Source: an uncultured Lachnospiraceae bacterium (GTDB lineage Bacteria; Bacillota; Clostridia; TANB77; CAG-508). Taken from it: 36,630 nucleotides of DNA. Positions 33,158-36,630 of this stretch are shown here, piece by piece; the stretch's first letter is position 1; each line of letters begins with the position of its first letter. Location: positions 1-36,630 of the forward strand of contig CAMPBM010000006.1 of assembly GCA_946637865.1 (NCBI GenBank). The letters are read 5' to 3'. Made by a program: the position numbers and the translations under genes. The notes beneath the pieces were generated by a model. That model was not told where the DNA came from, did no database searches, and worked only from the letters and a program-made list of their open reading frames with translations.

Positions 33158-34098
33158 TTTATAATTTAGAAATTTATTTTACTATGTTCATTATTTATGC
33201 AGTATTGGGATGGATTATGGAATGTATACTTCTTTTTACGGAAAAGCACAGATTTATTAATAGAGGTTTCTTAATAGGACCATATTGCCCTATTTATGGT
33301 GTAGGTGTGGTTGGAGTTACATTATTATTAAGCAGATGCTCCAATAATGTTATCCTACTTTTTGTATTATGTACATTGCTATGCGGTTCTTTAGAATATT
33401 TTACAGGTTATATAATGGAAAAAATTTTTAAAGCAAGATGGTGGGATTATAGTAGTCATAGATTCAATATTAATGGTAGGGTCTGTTTAGATACATTAAT
33501 TCCGTTTGGCGTTATAAGTGTACTAGTTATAAAATTTGTTAATCCTTGGTTGCTTGACAAATTGTATTTGATACCAAACAACATCTTAAATTATTTAGTA
33601 ATTAGTTTGTTAATAATATTTATAGTAGATTTTTTAATTTCATTTAACGTTGTTATAAAATTTAAAAATCTAACAAAACAAGAAAAAGATAGCACAGAAG
33701 AGATTGCACAAAAGGTAAGAGAAAAGGCAGAAGATATTATTAACAAGCTAAACTTAGAAAAAAATGTATTAATAAAGAAAATGCATATAACTAGCTTTAG
33801 ATTGGATAAAAATGAAAAATACACTAGAAAGAAATATACTAATAAAATAAAAAATCAGAATATAACTCTTATCGGAACCTTTAAATATAAAATTGAAAGT
33901 ATTGACGACAAGATAAAAAGTGTTGCTAAGGATTTATCTGAAAAAATTTCGGGACTTAAGGATAACCAGTTTAATTTTAATAAAGTAAAAGAAAAATTTG
34001 TAAAACAGTCAAAATTAAATAAGAGATTGATTAGTGCTTTTCCAGATGTAAAACAACGAGAGTATACAAGAAAGAAAAACAAATATGAAGGAGAGTAG
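33154..34098 (+). CDS. Putative ABC-transporter permease-like membrane protein (CmpB-type)
   Basis: FIIYAVLGWIMECI...INRGFLIGPYCPIYGVG...SLEYFTGYIMEKIFKARWWDYS motifs. Confidence 0.8.
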   Translation: MIYNLEIYFTMFIIYAVLGWIMECILLFTEKHRFINRGFLIGPYCPIYGVGVVGVTLLLSRCSNNVILLFVLCTLLCGSLEYFTGYIMEKIFKARWWDYSSHRFNINGRVCLDTLIPFGVISVLVIKFVNPWLLDKLYLIPNNILNYLVISLLIIFIVDFLISFNVVIKFKNLTKQEKDSTEEIAQKVREKAEDIINKLNLEKNVLIKKMHITSFRLDKNEKYTRKKYTNKIKNQNITLIGTFKYKIESIDDKIKSVAKDLSEKISGLKDNQFNFNKVKEKFVKQSKLNKRLISAFPDVKQREYTRKKNKYEGE

Positions 34099-34101
34099 AA
34101 A

Positions 34102-34638
34102 ATGGACATAGACGAAATAAAAAACAATTCTGATAATAAAGATGTAATTAATCAAGCAGTAAGAGAGTCTGGGCTGTACTTGGAATTTGCAGCTCCAGAG
34201 CTACAAGATGATAAGGAAATTGTTTTAAGTGCAGTACAGCAAAATCCAGGGGCATTGGAATTTGCAAGTGATAGACTTAAAGATGATAAAGATGTTCTAT
34301 TGCAATCTGTTCAAAATGTTGGTTGGGTTATGTGCTACGCAAGTGATAGATTAAGGGCAGATAGAGATGTGGTATTGCAAGCAGTAAAAAATGATGGACA
34401 AGCACTTTATTATGCCTCTAAAGAACTGCGTAACGATAAAGAAGTAGTTTTAGAAGCGGTTAAGAATAAAGGAATTATACTGAAATATGCTAGTGCTAGT
34501 GTTAGAAGTGATGTAGATGTTGCTGTTACAGCGTTAATGCAAAATAAGAAAACTGCTAGCTATGTTAAGGGTTGTTTAAATCCAGAGGTACTAGATAATG
34601 AAGAGGTTCAAAATGCTTTAAAGTCTTTGGAAGAGTAA
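34102..34638 (+). CDS. DUF4116 repeat protein
   Basis: Repeats of the type DKEIVLSAVQQNPGALEFASDRLKDDKDVLLQSV. Confidence 0.85.
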   Translation: MDIDEIKNNSDNKDVINQAVRESGLYLEFAAPELQDDKEIVLSAVQQNPGALEFASDRLKDDKDVLLQSVQNVGWVMCYASDRLRADRDVVLQAVKNDGQALYYASKELRNDKEVVLEAVKNKGIILKYASASVRSDVDVAVTALMQNKKTASYVKGCLNPEVLDNEEVQNALKSLEE

Positions 34639-34652
34639 CAAAGCAGTGCGAC

Positions 34653-34739
34653 AGGGAGATGGAGATTTTTTTGAAATTGGGGACGGAGATTTTTTTTAAA
34701 AAATCTCCGTCCAAAATTTCAAAAAAACTCCATCTCCCT
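34653..34739. terminator. Nested bidirectional hairpin between convergent genes
   Basis: Outer arms AGGGAGATGGAG.../...CTCCATCTCCCT enclose an inner GGACGGAGATTTTTTTT/AAAAAATCTCCGTCC hairpin. Confidence 0.8.
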
Positions 34740-36478
34740 TAGGCTTTAGGATTAACATTAACTGTAGAATTACTAGTATAAATAACAAATCCAGGTTTGC
34801 TACTAGATGGTTTTTTTACATATTTACCAAGAGTATAATCTACAGGAACATTTGAAGAAAGCCTAGCTTTACTATAATATGCAACAATCTGAGCACATTT
34901 TATTATAACGTCAATAGAAGGGGTGGTTTTATTAGTTAATAAAACACCATGACTTCCGTGTATATCCTTAGTATGAAACCACATGTCATAGGACTTTAGA
35001 ACCTTAGTTGATAGATAATCATTTTGTTTATTATTCTTACCAACCAAAAATGTGTAATCATCTATTTTATATTCAATTGGTGTATATTCAGTATCTAGTT
35101 TCTTGTTTTTATTCTTCAGCTTTGTAGATTTTACATTAGGAGCAGTTGTATTTTTTTTACTAAAAAATAAGTCATTTTCTTTAATCTCGCTGTATATTTC
35201 ATCTATGTCAGTTAAATTGGTTGCACTATCTAGTGAAAAAATAATAGTCTCTATATAATCTAGTTCACTAATGGTTTCGATTTTTTGCTTATTAACAATC
35301 TCTAAAGCATTTTTAAGCTTATTATATTTTTTATAATAATTTTTTGCATTTATTGAAGGAGAAAGGTTTTTATTAACTGGAATCTTAATAAGTTCATTAT
35401 TATTATAGTAATTTTCAACTTCAATATAATCATTTTCAAAGTTTTTGTACTTATACATATTAGCAGTTATTAACTCTCCATATAATTGAAATTTATCTTT
35501 ATCTTCACACTCGAGCAACTTCGCATTTATGTTTTTTAATTTCTTTGTTATTTTCTTTAAAGTTCCTTCAACAAGTTTTAATACAGTATTTCTATAATTA
35601 ATAAAATCTGATTTTTGCTCTTTCTTTATATAAAAATCATCTATAAAGAAATTTAGATAAGGTGTAGAAGAATCTAAGGTCATAGAGCTTGCTGTGGTGT
35701 TATCATCAACGACAGGTTTATTTATAGTAATAGAATAATCCTTATGAAAATTTTTTAAATAAACTGTTTGATTTAAACACATAACTATATAATTATACAC
35801 TTTTCTTAAGTTTTCCTGATTAACTATATTTTCAATATGATTTTCTTCTAAAATGCTTTGGACAAACATTTTACTAATTCCATTAAAGGTATTAGATATT
35901 CCATTATCTAAATCTGTTAGGTTATTGGTATGTGATAAAAAATCATCAAAGTCTGTAAGACTTAAAAAATCAATTTTAGTAATTTCAGGAAACTCGTAAG
36001 GGTGAGCTGGCAAAATGTCTCTTGTGGAATTACCGGAAATATCAAGATGTCTAAGGCTATCTATTATAATGTTTTTATCATTTAAAAGTATTATATTGCT
36101 ATGTTTTCCCATTAACTCTATTATTAATTTTTTTATAATCAAATCATTTAACTCATTGTAACACTCTAAATCAATTATAACAATTCTTTCTAATTGATGC
36201 ATAGAAATTGCCTTAATTCTACCACCAATCAAGTGCTTTCTTAAAAGCATACAGAAATTTGGTGCGTTAAGTGGATTGGGTTTAGAATTTGTGGTTAAAT
36301 TTATTCTATAGTCATCTACATTTATAGTACAGTTCAATGCATAATTCTTACCATTATTATAAATACCAAGTATTATCTCATTTTTATTTGGTTCAAAAAC
36401 TTTATTGATTTTACCTCCAATCAAAAATTGATTTAGTTCTGAAACAATTGATTTTGTAACTATTCCATCAAATGCCAT
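34739..36478 (-). CDS. rqcH: Rqc2/RqcH homolog, NFACT family (ribosome-associated quality control)
   Basis: MAFDGIVTKSIVSELNQFLIGGKINKVFEPNKNEIILGIY start and MWFHTKDIHGSHGVL NFACT-R motif. Confidence 0.92.
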   Translation of the reverse strand: MAFDGIVTKSIVSELNQFLIGGKINKVFEPNKNEIILGIYNNGKNYALNCTINVDDYRINLTTNSKPNPLNAPNFCMLLRKHLIGGRIKAISMHQLERIVIIDLECYNELNDLIIKKLIIELMGKHSNIILLNDKNIIIDSLRHLDISGNSTRDILPAHPYEFPEITKIDFLSLTDFDDFLSHTNNLTDLDNGISNTFNGISKMFVQSILEENHIENIVNQENLRKVYNYIVMCLNQTVYLKNFHKDYSITINKPVVDDNTTASSMTLDSSTPYLNFFIDDFYIKKEQKSDFINYRNTVLKLVEGTLKKITKKLKNINAKLLECEDKDKFQLYGELITANMYKYKNFENDYIEVENYYNNNELIKIPVNKNLSPSINAKNYYKKYNKLKNALEIVNKQKIETISELDYIETIIFSLDSATNLTDIDEIYSEIKENDLFFSKKNTTAPNVKSTKLKNKNKKLDTEYTPIEYKIDDYTFLVGKNNKQNDYLSTKVLKSYDMWFHTKDIHGSHGVLLTNKTTPSIDVIIKCAQIVAYYSKARLSSNVPVDYTLGKYVKKPSSSKPGFVIYTSNSTVNVNPKA

Positions 36479-36561
36479 ATGATGTACCTCCTTTGCGAAT
36501 TTCATTATATATTATTTTTATTAAACATGCAACTATTAGAGTAACAGTTTACATGCTACTG

Positions 36562-36630
36562 GTTACTGTTTAACACTTTTTATAAAATAATCCGCCCAAA
36601 CCATAGAATTATGTAGCGTTCTGAAATATA
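36562..36630 (-). repeat. Dispersed repeat copy at the right contig end
   Basis: GTTACTGTTTAACACTTTTTATAAAATAATCCGCCCAAACCATAGAATTATGTAG is the reverse complement of 1-55 with one mismatch, then continues with GCGTTCTGAAATATA. Confidence 0.85.

Overview
AT-rich Clostridia/Firmicutes-type chromosomal contig, mostly housekeeping genes on the + strand: recJ, rel, an MBL hydrolase, spoIIP, pgi, a NodB deacetylase remnant, T-box-glyS, ppdK, two SH3b surface proteins (one with a dockerin), tRNA-Thr(CGT), a RdgB-like NTPase, a small accessory block (HExxH peptidase, GNAT remnant, BspA-like LRR protein, KilA-N remnant), a NAGPA-domain protein, ftsY, a UPF0182 protein, pgsA, ligA, a CmpB-like membrane protein, a DUF4116 protein and, on the minus strand, rqcH. 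The main observation is a recurrent +1 reading-frame change at CGG codons. spoIIP (1 site), the NodB deacetylase (1 site) and ppdK (2 sites, 16 nt apart) each lose homology exactly at an in-frame CGG and regain it if one nucleotide (the C) is skipped. The sites are CCA-CGG-A, CTT-CGG-T, CTT-CGG-A and CCT-CGG-A, and the +1 codon is always glycine GGA or GGT. I checked by eye every CGG triplet I could find in the annotated genes (and CCG for the minus-strand gene). I found no other in-frame CGG, although CGT, CGC, CGA, AGA and AGG are read normally as Arg. This suggests CGG is an unassigned or starved codon used as a programmed +1 frameshift site. Other points include a dispersed repeat family that bounds both contig ends, REP-like hairpins, degenerate repeats spanning the pgi stop, and a possible island scar next to tRNA-Thr.
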